12,307 bases of DNA from assembly GCA_030641185.1 (NCBI GenBank), contig DAOWHY010000012.1, positions 1-12,307 on the forward strand, read 5' to 3'. This DNA comes from Candidatus Moraniibacteriota bacterium. Its GTDB lineage: Bacteria; Patescibacteriota; Minisyncoccia; JAHIHE01; JAGLIN01. Positions 4,632-12,069 of this stretch are shown here, one piece after another. The notes beneath the pieces were generated by a model that saw only the letters and a program-made list of their open reading frames with translations, did not search any database and was not told the origin of the DNA. The stretch's first letter is position 1; every line of letters begins with the position of its first letter. The translations under genes and the position numbers were made by a program.

Positions 4632-6653
4632 CTATGGCAACGAATTAATATCTTTCTTTTTGTCTTCGCGAGATGATCTTGTTTTTTTCTTTGTTATTTC
4701 TTCAAATGCTTTTTTGTCTACTTCAATTTCCGGCTTGTGTTTTGGATTATACTGCATTAGGACTTGTTTGAGTTTTTCCTGAAAGGCAAGAATATTATAA
4801 TCCTTTATTTTTTCTAAAGCTTTGTCGTGTACTTTATTAATTTTTTCTTTAATATCATAGCTATAGCTTTTATTTGTTACATTTATCTTTTCAGGAATTT
4901 TTGACAGATCTTCATCTCCTAAAAAAGTAATGTCAAAAGGAACTATTGTTATATTATTATTTTCATCAATAAAATATAAAACATTACAGACATGTCCATA
5001 TTTACCATGCCATGTACCCACAGAAGTATCTAAGACAGCTGTTTTATCTAAATTTACTCCGTTTTTTTCTAAAACATTCTTGAATGCTATAAAAGTTAAA
5101 GCTTTTCCGTCACACACTATTTTTCCGTCCTTTATAGCATTATATGGTAATTCACTGGCATTTCTGGAAAGATCTTCATCATTTACTATCTTTCCTTTTG
5201 AAATAATGTTCAATATGTGCTTAGAATACAATTCCCAATCATATTCAACATTCTCTCCAATAATTTTTGCAATTATAGTATAAATTTCAAACGGATCGTC
5301 CTCAGCAATTTCTTTTAATTTGTCTATACTGTAGCCAGCTTCTTTTAATTTTTCAAGTATAATTTCTTCAAACTCTTCCATATTTTCAAACTCAGCAACT
5401 TGTTGTTCCTCTTTTACTTTAATTTCTTTGAATTTTTTCTCTGCTGAATTTTCATAATCAAATCTTTCTTGTTCAAGAGCTCTTTCAACATCTTCATAGC
5501 CTCCATATCCGTTTTCTTTTCCCCATTTTCCCCACTCCTCTATTGCCTTTTGCTGTTTCTCCTCGTGGGTTCCTGAATAAAAATTAAATACCTCATCATA
5601 AATTTCTTTCCTTTTTTGTTCTAATTCTAAAATAGTTTCTGAATCTCCTAAACTTTCTTTAATCTTTATATCGTCTAATGCAGTAATTTCTACTACGGAA
5701 AATTTTGAAGTTTCTGCAATTACAAAAGTTTCTAAATAATTTTCCACTTCTTTTTCTCTAAGTCCTAAATTTTCAGAGATTATACTAACCACCTTCGCCA
5801 TATTAGATGCGAGGCTATCTATTGAACATCCGCCATCTTGAGAGTCAAGCGATATTCCTATTTCATTAAGATCTTTTTCTAAGTCACCAAATATTTTTCT
5901 CTCATCCGCTGTTTTGTCAAGAATATGGAGATGTTTTAGTGTATCAAAACATACATATTTTTCCTTAACACCATTTTCAGTTTCTTCCTCAATCACCTTT
6001 AAAGAAAATTCAATATCAAAAGATTCAAAGTTTTCTTTAAACCGTTGATCTTCGTTCAATATTTCAAATGGAAGATTAGTATGGCCATTTTTTATCTCTT
6101 TTAACAGCTCTGGGTTATCCACCAAATCTTTCAAAGATATTTTTTGGTCACCTATCTTTACCTTGACATCATTTCCCGCCAAATCTTTCAAAACTGCTGG
6201 ACCGAAAGAAGAAGCATAAAGCGTCAATTCGCCTAAGCTTACTATTTTTTTATGTTTTTTCACAAACTCAAATGCTTCGTTAATTGATCCCTCAATTTTT
6301 GAAGTCGTGCCTGTTACTAATTCTCCTGTTTTCTCGCTTCTCCAAAATTCACTTATCGCTTTATCAATACTGTCTTTTATAAACTCAAGGCTACCGCAAT
6401 TTAAATTTTCTAGATTCTCCGGATTAAGACTTTCCATGTCAAGTCCTGCAAGCTCAATTACCTTGTCCTTGTAAATTTCTATATCCTCTGTTTCGGAAAT
6501 TCTAATTTCCTCTGCCTTTTTTTCAATTTTCTTTCCAACTTCTTCTCTAAGTCCAGATATTTCTTCTTGAGAAGCTGGCTCATCATATTCATTTATTTTC
6601 TCCTTATTATCTTCAGTAGGATTATTGTTAGCTGCTTCTGTAAAAAGTTTCAT
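4632..6653 (-). CDS. Large charged protein with a cryptic transglutaminase-like domain
   Basis: This 673-aa protein is not recognised as a whole. There is no signal peptide or membrane segment, so it is probably cytoplasmic. Residues 1-135 and 340-450 are rich in E and K and likely helical or coiled-coil. Between them is a mixed region with no family I can name. Residues about 455-590 show the order and spacing of a transglutaminase-like cysteine-peptidase fold. C514 lies in VCDGKALTFIAFKNVLEKNG (start of a helix), H554 in YGHVCNVLYF, and D574 in VPFDITFLGDED. The preceding NVEYDWELYSKHI also fits that fold. Activity could be proteolytic, transamidating or lost. The tail (about 630-673) is basic and charged. 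It starts 53 bp after nfo, with no clear promoter or Shine-Dalgarno there, and ends 3 bp before the beta-helix gene. The real-gene call is firm; the domain call is moderate. Confidence 0.8.
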   Translation of the reverse strand: MKLFTEAANNNPTEDNKEKINEYDEPASQEEISGLREEVGKKIEKKAEEIRISETEDIEIYKDKVIELAGLDMESLNPENLENLNCGSLEFIKDSIDKAISEFWRSEKTGELVTGTTSKIEGSINEAFEFVKKHKKIVSLGELTLYASSFGPAVLKDLAGNDVKVKIGDQKISLKDLVDNPELLKEIKNGHTNLPFEILNEDQRFKENFESFDIEFSLKVIEEETENGVKEKYVCFDTLKHLHILDKTADERKIFGDLEKDLNEIGISLDSQDGGCSIDSLASNMAKVVSIISENLGLREKEVENYLETFVIAETSKFSVVEITALDDIKIKESLGDSETILELEQKRKEIYDEVFNFYSGTHEEKQQKAIEEWGKWGKENGYGGYEDVERALEQERFDYENSAEKKFKEIKVKEEQQVAEFENMEEFEEIILEKLKEAGYSIDKLKEIAEDDPFEIYTIIAKIIGENVEYDWELYSKHILNIISKGKIVNDEDLSRNASELPYNAIKDGKIVCDGKALTFIAFKNVLEKNGVNLDKTAVLDTSVGTWHGKYGHVCNVLYFIDENNNITIVPFDITFLGDEDLSKIPEKINVTNKSYSYDIKEKINKVHDKALEKIKDYNILAFQEKLKQVLMQYNPKHKPEIEVDKKAFEEITKKKTRSSREDKKKDINSLP

Positions 6654-6706
6654 ATTTATAGTTTTAAAGAATTAAATCACAATTAATTACAACAAGTTTT
6701 TATAAA

Positions 6707-7552
6707 TTACCGTTTTTTTAATCCCTTCAAAACCTCCAAGTCCTCCTCAATTTTCCCTTTCGGCGTTTCTAAAATAAAATCTAAATTTTGTAATCTTGGC
6801 TCTTTTAAAATCGCTTCAAATCCTTCTGTTCCTATTTTACCATATCCTATATTTTCATGCCGATCAACATGCGAATTAAAATCAGATTTTGAGTCATTAC
6901 AATGAATGAGCTTTAATTTTTCAAGTCCTATTGTTTTATCAAAATCATCAAATGTTTTCTGAACAGCTTTTTTATTTCTTAAATCATAACCTGAGGCGAA
7001 AGCGTGAGCAGTATCAAAACAAACGCCTAAACTATTTTTAGAGATTTCCTTTTCTGCTTCTTTGATAAAATAAGCAATTTCTTCAAAATTGTCGCCCACA
7101 ATATTTCCAGAACCTGCGGTGATTTCCAGAAGTAGAAACGGGTCGCGACCCTTTTCTACTTCTAATACTTTTATTAACCCCTTAACTAATTTCTCCCGCG
7201 CTTCTTTTTCGCCTAATTCTTTCGCGCTCCCTAAATGAGTAACAACCGTTTTTGCTCCCAATAAATCTGCTGTTTCCAGCTCTTTTTTAATTGCTGAAAT
7301 AGAGCCGTAATAAATTCTATTATTCGCGGAAGCTAAATTTATATAATACGGCGTATGAATATAATAATTTTCTAAATTATATTTCCGACAATTTTTTTTG
7401 AAATTATTTATTTTATCTTCTGTTATTTCTAAACTTTTTCCTCCTTGCGGAGATCTGGAAAACATTTGAAAACACTCACAACCGATTTTGTGAGCCCTTT
7501 CTGGAGCTTTTTCGATTCCCCCGGCAATTGAAATGTGCGCGCCAAAGTTCAT
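6707..7552 (-). CDS. nfo: Deoxyribonuclease IV (endonuclease IV, AP endonuclease)
   Basis: This 281-aa TIM-barrel enzyme cuts DNA 5' of abasic sites and acts after uracil-DNA glycosylase in base-excision repair. It starts MNFGAHISIAGG. The trinuclear-zinc ligand motifs are all present: IHTPY, THLGS, LLLEITAGSGN, CFDTAHAFASGYD, LIHCNDSK, HVDRHENIGYGKIG and LETPKG. Length is normal for the family. The ATG at 7552 shares one base with the TAA of the preceding gene (TAATG), suggesting translational coupling; a TTG three codons earlier is less likely. A 36-bp palindrome (7128-7163) encodes EVEKGRDPFLLL in the loop just before the LEITAG strand. Downstream, the transglutaminase-like gene follows after 53 bp. 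Confidence 0.95.
   Translation of the reverse strand: MNFGAHISIAGGIEKAPERAHKIGCECFQMFSRSPQGGKSLEITEDKINNFKKNCRKYNLENYYIHTPYYINLASANNRIYYGSISAIKKELETADLLGAKTVVTHLGSAKELGEKEAREKLVKGLIKVLEVEKGRDPFLLLEITAGSGNIVGDNFEEIAYFIKEAEKEISKNSLGVCFDTAHAFASGYDLRNKKAVQKTFDDFDKTIGLEKLKLIHCNDSKSDFNSHVDRHENIGYGKIGTEGFEAILKEPRLQNLDFILETPKGKIEEDLEVLKGLKKR
7128..7163. repeat. 36-bp palindrome within nfo
   Basis: Outer arms AGAAGTAGAA (7128-7137) and TTCTACTTCT (7154-7163) pair perfectly. The inner GGGTCGCGACCC (7140-7151) is a perfect 12-bp palindrome; only the two bases between arms on each side (AC/TT) fail to pair. It is GC-rich at its centre within an AT-rich gene and encodes KGRDP in a surface loop, so it is a candidate in-frame palindromic insertion. 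Confidence 0.75.
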
Positions 7553-8091
7553 TATTGACAATTTATTTTTCTATATTTTTTAACAAGTTTATGAACTCGA
7601 TTTCTCATTTTCGTTTTGCTTTTTTCTTCGTCGGAAATTTTCATAAGTTCTCTAAAAAAACCGTCTGATTTTGGATAGTTGCCGTTGTGATTTTCTATAT
7701 ATCTTAAATGGCTTTTTTTGTAAGTGTTTATTCTTTTGTATGGAACTCCGGAAGGCTTCTCTTTATAATATAAGCAAAGTTTGAAAATCCAAAATTCAAA
7801 AATATACGAATCCAGCAATCCCTTGCTAAAAAATAAAAATTCATTGGTCATTAAATTCCAAAACCTGAAATACCAGGTAACTACTTTTTTAGGGCTGTCG
7901 CATTCCAATGCCCTGATCATAATTTCATCATATTCTTTCGTAAAGGAATTCAAAACATTAATCGTGTTTGCTTGCTGTCCCGTTTCAATTGATTTAGATA
8001 TTTTTCTTATTTGAAAATAAGAGAATATAACGCCGAGCGTAATCGCAGTACATGTTGCTATTTCTATAAAATCTCTCAAAATACCGTTCAT
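7552..8091 (-). CDS. Unknown small protein with one N-terminal membrane helix
   Basis: This 179-aa protein is not recognised. Residues 8-27 (FIEIATCTAITLGVIFSYFQ) form one transmembrane helix close to the start. An RKISKSIETGQQANTINVLN segment follows, looking like the start of a cytoplasmic helix. The rest is helical, aromatic- and lysine-rich, with clusters such as WYFRFWNLMTNEFLFF and YIFEFWIFKLCLYYKEK, and a strongly basic tail. This layout, a single N-terminal helix plus a helical cytoplasmic part, is seen in several uncharacterised families of DUF4760 type, but I cannot confirm membership. It sits 19 bp after the DHH phosphoesterase gene and overlaps nfo by one base, so it is part of the operon. 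There is no visible Shine-Dalgarno. Codon use and composition look like the neighbours. Confidence 0.75.
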   Translation of the reverse strand: MNGILRDFIEIATCTAITLGVIFSYFQIRKISKSIETGQQANTINVLNSFTKEYDEIMIRALECDSPKKVVTWYFRFWNLMTNEFLFFSKGLLDSYIFEFWIFKLCLYYKEKPSGVPYKRINTYKKSHLRYIENHNGNYPKSDGFFRELMKISDEEKSKTKMRNRVHKLVKKYRKINCQ

Positions 8092-8110
8092 AAAAATTTG
8101 GTTAATTAAT

Positions 8111-9106
8111 TTACAATTTTTTTAACATTATCTTTCTAATCTTTTCAACGCTATTTTCTACATTTTCACTTTCCATTTCAAATCCAGAAGCAAGTTTATG
8201 ACCTCCACCGCCCAAGCTTCTTGCTATTTCAGACACATCAATTCCATGATAGTCTTCGCTTCTCAAGCTTCCTTTAATTTTTTTATCCGCGCTTTCTGTT
8301 AAAAGCAGGGAAAACTTTGCATCACTGACGGTGTTGATAATATTAACTAAACCAGACGCGTCTTCTTCTTTCGCGCCACATTCTTCCATATCACTCTTGC
8401 TGATATATGACACTGCCATCCCCGTGCTTTTATCTGTCTGAATTCTGCTAAGCGCTTTCCCCCAAAGTTTTATTGCGGGCACATTTTTTCCATTGAATAT
8501 GTTCTTTGCGATTTTATCTATTCGAGACCCTTTTCTCATAAGCTCTGCTGCGGTTTCAAGTGATTGTGGATCCGTGTTGCTATGTTGAAAACCGCCAGTG
8601 TCCGTAAAAATTCCCGTGAGCAAACAGTCGGAAATATTTTTTGTAATTTTTATTCTCATTTTTTTTAAAAGAGCATATATTAAAATTGCCGTAGAAGAAG
8701 CTTTGTCGTCTATAATTGACACGCAACCGCGTTCTATTTTGTTTTTTGGATGATGGTCAATTACCAATAAATTATTATGAGAAGAAATAACTTCGTTTAT
8801 ATTATCTATGCCAGTTCTTAGAAAAAAGGCGCAATCTAATAATATGACGAGTTCGTAATGTTTTGGGCTTATTTGATTTTTAATACTTGATACGCTGGTT
8901 AAAAATTTAAACACATCAGGAATTTTATTCTTGGAAAAACATTCTACATTTTTTGGCAGAGACAAAAGCGCTTCAGACAAGCCTAAAACAGATCCTACAG
9001 CGTCTCCATCCGGATTTTTATGTGTCAGGATTAAAATATTTTTACTGGATTTTATCAAATCAATTGCTTGTTGCATATTTGTTGGAATTAGATCACAAAA
9101 TGTCAT
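8111..9106 (-). CDS. nrnA: DHH/DHHA1 phosphoesterase, NrnA-like (oligoribonuclease / pAp phosphatase)
   Basis: With the start at 9106 this is a 331-aa cytoplasmic enzyme; NrnA proteins are about 310-330 aa. Motifs in order are: LTHKNPDGDAVGS (DHH motif I), VILLDCA (II), VIDHHPKN (III, the name-giving DHH), GIFTDTGGFQHSNT (IV), and the DHHA1-domain ending ARSLGGGGHKLASGF. NrnA family members degrade 2-5 nt RNAs and dephosphorylate pAp using Mn2+. The start is uncertain. A GTG at 9163 overlaps the rbfA stop as GTGA, but the next 19 codons are mostly read from a short REP-like repeat (9101-9152). The ATG at 9106 lies at the repeat's edge. The ATG at 9076 (MQQAIDLIKSSKNILILTH) gives a minimal standard N-terminus. 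Its place between rbfA and downstream genes is common in bacteria (rbfA-nrnA pairing). Confidence 0.88.
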   Translation of the reverse strand: MTFCDLIPTNMQQAIDLIKSSKNILILTHKNPDGDAVGSVLGLSEALLSLPKNVECFSKNKIPDVFKFLTSVSSIKNQISPKHYELVILLDCAFFLRTGIDNINEVISSHNNLLVIDHHPKNKIERGCVSIIDDKASSTAILIYALLKKMRIKITKNISDCLLTGIFTDTGGFQHSNTDPQSLETAAELMRKGSRIDKIAKNIFNGKNVPAIKLWGKALSRIQTDKSTGMAVSYISKSDMEECGAKEEDASGLVNIINTVSDAKFSLLLTESADKKIKGSLRSEDYHGIDVSEIARSLGGGGHKLASGFEMESENVENSVEKIRKIMLKKL

Positions 9107-9152
9107 TGCGCCATTTCGTTCGCTACACTCGCTCAGGCTTCTCGCAATGATA
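9101..9152. repeat. 52-bp short copy (copy B) of the 139-bp repeat at the nrnA 5' end
   Basis: 9111-9152 matches copy A 921-962 at 38 of 42 positions. The left end TGTCATTGCG (9101-9110) equals the terminal sequence of copy A, so the short copy has 10-bp imperfect terminal inverted repeats and lacks the inner 20-bp arms. It lies just downstream of the rbfA stop on the minus strand and is read as ARSLSECSERNGAM if nrnA starts at the GTG. It could be a deletion derivative or a minimal form of the element. Confidence 0.88.
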
Positions 9153-9159
9153 GTAAAAT

Positions 9160-9495
9160 TCACAGTTTATTTTCTTCGATAAGTTTGCCAATCTTTTCCA
9201 CATACTCTCCACTTTTATCAATTATAAACCTAATTCTTGGCAATGGTTTCATGTGTAATTTTCTGTTAAGTTTTCCCTGAATAAAATAAATACTCTCTTT
9301 TAGTTTTTTTTCAATTTCAATATCCATTTCATCTGGCAAAACACTTATAAAAACATCCGCATAACGGAGGTCTGCGGAAGTGTCCACTTTAGTTATTGTT
9401 AAGATAATATTCTTTGGAAAATCAACATCAGTAAAAATTATTTTCCCGAGCTCCTGTTTAATCAGCTTGTTTATTTTTAAGATTCTTTGAGTCAT
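9160..9495 (-). CDS. rbfA: Ribosome-binding factor A
   Basis: This 111-aa type II KH-fold protein assists 30S maturation at the 16S rRNA 5' end. Recognised from MTQRILKINKLIKQELGKII, then ITKVDTSADLRYADVFISVL, then LNRKLHMKPLPRIRFIID and the ending GEYVEKIGKLIEE. Length is typical. The frame is open to 9558, but those 21 extra codons come from the word-array repeat, so the ATG at 9495 is the true start. It follows infB after 132 bp, the widely conserved infB-rbfA order, and its TGA overlaps a GTG that opens the nrnA frame. No Shine-Dalgarno precedes the ATG (ATGACTATTATATTT). Confidence 0.93.
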   Translation of the reverse strand: MTQRILKINKLIKQELGKIIFTDVDFPKNIILTITKVDTSADLRYADVFISVLPDEMDIEIEKKLKESIYFIQGKLNRKLHMKPLPRIRFIIDKSGEYVEKIGKLIEENKL

Positions 9496-9503
9496 AAATA
9501 TAA

Positions 9504-9625
9504 TAGTCATTAGTAACAAGGTTGTTAGCAGTAAGACAAGTCGTTGGCTGTAAGTCATTAGAAATCCTAAGACTTTTGACTTATGATTATTCTTACCGCT
9601 AATGACTTTGTTACTTACAGCTAAT
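9504..9625. repeat. Intergenic word-array forming an imperfect hairpin (family 1, locus 2)
   Basis: This array fills the infB-rbfA gap. Inverted arms match at 25 of 33 positions in their outer part (9504-9536 against 9593-9625). Degenerate AAGTCATTAG-like words recur throughout. It shares the 18-mer AGTAACAAAGTCATTAGC with locus 1 near 2387-2404. It lies directly 3' of infB and 5' of rbfA and could affect RNA stability between them. No standard terminator T-run is seen. Confidence 0.8.
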
Positions 9626-9627
9626 AT

Positions 9628-11421
9628 TTATATTTTCCTAATTTCCTTTTCTTCTTTATAGGCATTAATTACATCTCCTTCTTCAATAATCACATTACCC
9701 GCATAAGTTATCCCAGCATTGTTTCCGACCTTTATTTCCTTCGCTATTTTTTTGTTGGACTGAATTTCTTTGGCTGTTCCAGAACCTATTTTTTCGCCAT
9801 CTCTCAGTATTTCAAGTAAAGACGCTTTTTCTATTTTTCCGCTTTCAACTTTTGCTCCGATGATCATCTCAATCACTTTTGCGGATTTCTTTCCAGATTT
9901 AAAAATCGCAATCACTTTCAAAACTCCTAAATCTGTACGAACAATTTTCGGTTCAAGAATATCAGAAAGATCTTTTTTAATATTATTGACCAATTCGTAA
10001 ATAATTTTATACATTTCAATGTCAACCTTTTCTTTTTCGGCGAATTTTTTTACTGATAAATCCACACTAACATTGAACCCGATAATTTTTGCTCCAGAGG
10101 AACGAGCCATTTTTATGTCAGTTTCTGTTATATTTCCAACTCCCATTTTTAATATTTGAATAGCAACTTCTTCAGACTTTATTGATTCCAAAATTTGGAT
10201 TATAGCTTCTAATGATCCTTTTACATCTGTTTTAAGAATGATATTAAATTTTTTCAGCTGGTGCGATTTAACTAGCTCTTTTATTCTGGCCGTACTAAGC
10301 ATTTTGTCTCCAGAAGATTTTTCGCTTTCAAGATCATTAAATTTAGCCGCTCTTTTTTCAGCTGTTAAACGATTCTCTTCGCCGATTAAAAAGGATCCTG
10401 CCATTGGAACATCATTTAGCCCTATAATTGTTACGGGCATAGAGGGAGTCGCTTTGTTGACCTTTTTACCGCTAAAATCTTCCATTCGTTTAATTCTTCC
10501 CCAGTCATATCCCACACTTACATAATCTCCGTTTGCTAAAGTTCCATTTTGGATTAAGACTGTTGCTACTGGTCCAATTTTAGGATCAAGATGCGATTCA
10601 AGCACAAATCCTTCGGCGGAAGAATCTGGATTAGCTTTTGTTTCTTCCATATCTGAAGCCAATATTATCATTTCCAGTAATTCATCAATTCCTTTCCCCG
10701 TTTTTGCGGAAACATTTACGCAAACTGTTTTTCCTCCCCAGTCCTCGGGAGCAAGATCAATTTCAGAAAGTTCTTTTTTAACTTTTTCAACATTTTTTTC
10801 TGGCTTATCAATTTTATTGATCGCAACCAGAATTGGAACGCCGGCGTCTTTCGCAAATTTCACAGCTTCTTTTGTCTGTGGTTTTACGCCGTCGTCAGCG
10901 GCAATAACGATAACTGCCAAATCTGTAATATACGCTCCTCGCTCTCTCATGGAATGGAACGCTTCATGTCCAGGAGTGTCAAGAAAAGTTATTATTTCTC
11001 CTTTTTTCTTTACTTGATAAGCGCTAAAATGTTGGGTAATCCCACCGGATTCTCCAGCTGTTACATTAGTTTTTAAAATTTTATCAAGCAAGGTAGTTTT
11101 TCCGTGGTCAACATGTCCCATTACAACAACAACTGGCGGTCTTTTTTTTGCTCCCGGACCAAGATTTTTCTTAATTTGTTGTTTTCTTTTTTGCGCTTCT
11201 GATTTTATTTTTTTGAGCTCAAACCCAAAATCATCCGCAACAATTTCGGCGGTATCAAAATCTAAGGTCTCGTTAATATTGGCGAATATTTTATTCTCAA
11301 TAAGTTTTGCTATAAGATCGGTCGTCTTAATATCCATTTTTTCCGCCAACTCTTTCACAATTATATTTTCCGGAACCTCAAGGATTATTTTTTTTGCTTC
11401 TTTTTTTTCTGAATCAGTCAT
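9628..11421 (-). CDS. infB: Translation initiation factor IF-2
   Basis: This 597-aa cytoplasmic GTPase positions initiator fMet-tRNA on the ribosome. An IF2_N-like domain (about 15-70, VPENIIVKELAEKMDI...) is followed directly by the G domain. Its G boxes are: G1 GHVDHGKTT (102-110), G2 GGITQH (126-131), G3 DTPGHE (148-153), G4 NKID (202-205) and G5 SAK (238-240). Domains II, III (IIGFNVSVD region) and IV (GSGTAKEIQ...IEEGDVI) complete the protein. It is much shorter than E. coli IF-2 (890 aa) because the long variable N-terminal region is absent, as is usual for small genomes. ATG at 11421 has no Shine-Dalgarno. It follows DUF4446 across a gap made of an AT-rich word-array. rbfA and nrnA follow. 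Confidence 0.97.
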   Translation of the reverse strand: MTDSEKKEAKKIILEVPENIIVKELAEKMDIKTTDLIAKLIENKIFANINETLDFDTAEIVADDFGFELKKIKSEAQKRKQQIKKNLGPGAKKRPPVVVVMGHVDHGKTTLLDKILKTNVTAGESGGITQHFSAYQVKKKGEIITFLDTPGHEAFHSMRERGAYITDLAVIVIAADDGVKPQTKEAVKFAKDAGVPILVAINKIDKPEKNVEKVKKELSEIDLAPEDWGGKTVCVNVSAKTGKGIDELLEMIILASDMEETKANPDSSAEGFVLESHLDPKIGPVATVLIQNGTLANGDYVSVGYDWGRIKRMEDFSGKKVNKATPSMPVTIIGLNDVPMAGSFLIGEENRLTAEKRAAKFNDLESEKSSGDKMLSTARIKELVKSHQLKKFNIILKTDVKGSLEAIIQILESIKSEEVAIQILKMGVGNITETDIKMARSSGAKIIGFNVSVDLSVKKFAEKEKVDIEMYKIIYELVNNIKKDLSDILEPKIVRTDLGVLKVIAIFKSGKKSAKVIEMIIGAKVESGKIEKASLLEILRDGEKIGSGTAKEIQSNKKIAKEIKVGNNAGITYAGNVIIEEGDVINAYKEEKEIRKI

Positions 11422-11455
11422 TATATTCTTTAATTATTTATTTTGTTAGAAAATT

Positions 11456-11544
11456 TATAGTAATTTGTGGAAACTCATAGTAATTTGTTGTAATTAATTG
11501 TAACAATTAGTTGCAGTGAATTACTATGAATTACTATGAATTAC
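11456..11544. repeat. AT-rich word-array with inverted halves between DUF4446 and infB
   Basis: On the + strand the left half contains CATAGTAATT-type words. The right half (about 11517-11544) is the inverted word in tandem, TGAATTACTA with a 10-bp period, two and a half copies. The halves can pair. GTTGTAATTAATTGT (11487-11501) recurs inverted at 6679-6693 in the gap upstream of the transglutaminase-like gene. The right end overlaps the last codons of DUF4446. A weak promoter (TTGTTA-18-TACTAT on the minus strand) may lie within it, but I am not confident of that. Confidence 0.75.
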
Positions 11545-12042
11545 TTTATTTTTATTTGCAATCTTTATCGCCTCCTCCTCCTCTTTTCCTAACGCATATT
11601 CAGATTTGCCTTCTTTAATTTCTTTGGAATAAACCCTCACTCCATCCCTCGAATAAAGACCTTGTATAATAACACCGTTTAAAGAATTGTCAAGAAGAGC
11701 GATGACAAAGCTTTGATTTCCGCCGACATCGCCAAAGGGATTAAATCTCACAACGCCGACTTTTTGGACGCATTCTGACAAATTACCTTTGATTTTTTTA
11801 TTGTCTTCAACTATTTTTTTAATCGCGCAATCAATTTCATTCGTTTTTTTTATTTGTTTATAAATTATTCCCTCCAGATCCTTTGCTTCACTACTTGCGA
11901 AAAAACTGCGTGTTCTTCTTTTAATTTTTGATAGATTATAGCTAAGATAAATGTTCCATATAAAAAAAACAAGCAAAATAACGCCTGTTAAAAGTAGAAC
12001 TGTTTCTTGATTTTGATTCATAAAGTTTATTATATCTGTCAT
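11524..12042 (-). CDS. DUF4446 family membrane protein
   Basis: This 172-aa protein has one N-terminal transmembrane helix (about 14-36, TVLLLTGVILLVFFIWNIYLSY). A basic, helical region likely to be coiled coil follows. The conserved DUF4446 domain comes next: VQKVGVVRFNPFGDVGGNQS (92-111), then FVIALLDNSLNGVIIQGLYS (112-131), then RDGVRVYSKEIKEGKSEYAL (132-151) and EEEEAIKIA. The family is found in Firmicutes and Patescibacteria; its function is unknown to me. The final six residues (VIHSNS) are encoded by the neighbouring word-array, so the original C-terminus probably lay nearby. A second possible start at 12021 (MNQNQETV) would omit seven residues. A good promoter lies 51 bp or more upstream, so this gene may be the head of the infB transcript. 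Confidence 0.9.
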   Translation of the reverse strand: MTDIINFMNQNQETVLLLTGVILLVFFIWNIYLSYNLSKIKRRTRSFFASSEAKDLEGIIYKQIKKTNEIDCAIKKIVEDNKKIKGNLSECVQKVGVVRFNPFGDVGGNQSFVIALLDNSLNGVIIQGLYSRDGVRVYSKEIKEGKSEYALGKEEEEAIKIANKNKVIHSNS

Positions 12043-12069
12043 TGTTGAAATTTGTTAAAAATAAAACAG

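Noticed and set aside
4930..5283. Plus-strand ORF inside the transglutaminase-like gene
   Set aside because: Shadow of the minus-strand gene, with no start context or family features.
7553..7561. TTG start for endonuclease IV three codons upstream
   Set aside because: ATG at 7552 matches the family start (MxFGAHIS) and gives the neat TAATG overlap with the preceding gene.
9496..9558. Longer RbfA start adding a hydrophobic 21-residue N-terminus
   Set aside because: The extra codons are word-array repeat sequence; MTQRILKINKLIKQELG is the standard RbfA beginning.
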